Program-made: the position numbers and the translations under genes
The notes under the pieces: generated by a model
Seen by the model: only the letters and a program-made list of their open reading frames with translations
What the model was told of the DNA's origin: nothing
The model's database searches: none
Origin: Triparma columacea
Taxonomy: Eukaryota; Sar; Bolidophyceae; Parmales; Triparmaceae
Direction of reading: 5' to 3'
Length of the DNA: 54,561 nucleotides
Assembly (NCBI GenBank): GCA_030267965.1
Contig: BRYA01000644.1
Coordinates: forward strand, 14,665-69,225
In this document: positions 54,279-54,561 of the stretch, piece after piece
Position numbering within the stretch: position 1 is the stretch's first letter
How the letters are laid out: every line of letters starts with the position of its first letter

Positions 54279-54561
54279 GGCTGGGGAGTGACTAATAGGG
54301 CAGCAACATTTGTAGGAGAAATTGATTTGATTTGTTATTGTTGGGAATATTGTAGAGGTGAAGTAGATATATTGTAGGAACATTATAGTTGTTTGTTAGT
54401 ATAATGGAAGTGTAGTAAATGTATTGTGGGAGGGTTATAGTAGTTTGTGAGTATTTAGGTAGTGTAGTGTATGTGTATGGAATTTTGGAGAGTTGTGGAG
54501 GTGTTATGGTGGTTTGTGGAGAATTAAGAAAGTGTAGTGAATGTGTTTGGAGTTTTGAAGA
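54279..54561. other. 3' flank with degenerate ~65-bp repeat
   Basis: After the stop codon at 54278, GTGTAGT(A/G)(A/T)ATGT-like starts recur near 54410, 54463 and 54532 with similar GTTATRGTRGTTTGTG segments between them. Probably 3' UTR and beyond; no gene seen. Confidence 0.5.

Overview
The window reads as nuclear DNA of a photosynthetic stramenopile-like microalga. The evidence is eukaryotic: GT-AG introns of about 100-400 bp, a nuclear cytochrome c, CDC48, CPSF73, an HSF, and several proteins with an ER-type signal peptide followed by a plastid-transit-like stretch with an aromatic residue near the cleavage site (the 'ASAFAP'-like bipartite leader known from diatoms and relatives). The lineage (Bolidophyceae/Parmales, pelagophyte, or another secondary-plastid alga) is inference. 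The assembly is draft: N runs at 3055-3058, 23148-23178 and 31938-31941, the last beside a 112-nt poly-G tract.

Layout. 1-1369 is low-complexity DNA. 1370-2841 (-) is a spliced short-chain dehydrogenase. 3284-8408 is bounded by inverted ~60-bp repeats and holds an ABCF pseudogene, a spliced gene with a Cys/His-rich N-terminus and a PD-(D/E)XK-like domain, and minisatellites; a third copy of the repeat lies at 2851-2912. 8439-9787 (-) is a U-box protein and 10101-10562 (+) a small mitochondrial-looking protein with two CxxC pairs repeated. 10734-12962 (-) encodes thioredoxin-UBA-C2H2-coiled coil-PUB and lies head-to-head, 73 bp apart, with CDC48 (13036-16028, +), whose C-terminus ends in the acidic-LY type tail known to bind PUB domains. 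Then come cytochrome c (+), a signal-bearing CgeB-like glycosyltransferase (-), and a secreted, Lys-rich DUF285/BspA-like protein (21143-24707, +) in which single 25-residue repeats are encoded by separate 75-nt exons in a tandem exon-intron array.

From 25 kb to 33.5 kb: a predicted thylakoid-lumen protein, two low-complexity hypotheticals, a MITE-like element (28676-29537), an HSF, a gap-truncated membrane protein. From 33.4 kb to 47.3 kb genes are tightly packed with alternating orientation: an acidic orphan, a UbiB/ABC1 kinase, CPSF73, a plastid-type membrane protein, an MFSD1-like transporter, a plastid GNAT acetyltransferase, an SH3-(PX-like)-SH3-FKBP protein, and a secreted choloylglycine-hydrolase-family enzyme. 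The last 6.3 kb is one gene for a 1674-residue protein: coiled coil, five tiny repeated in-frame exons, three START-like lipid-binding repeats, and a multi-pass membrane domain resembling XK-related proteins.

The strongest leads are: (i) two unrelated genes that grew by tandem duplication of exon+intron units in one phase; (ii) the CDC48/PUB-cofactor divergent pair; (iii) the candidate 5.1-kb TIR-bounded element with a spliced nuclease-like gene; (iv) a shared 3'-end motif in introns of unrelated genes. All exon coordinates are read by eye from splice consensus, reading phase and protein-family fit; none is confirmed by transcript data.
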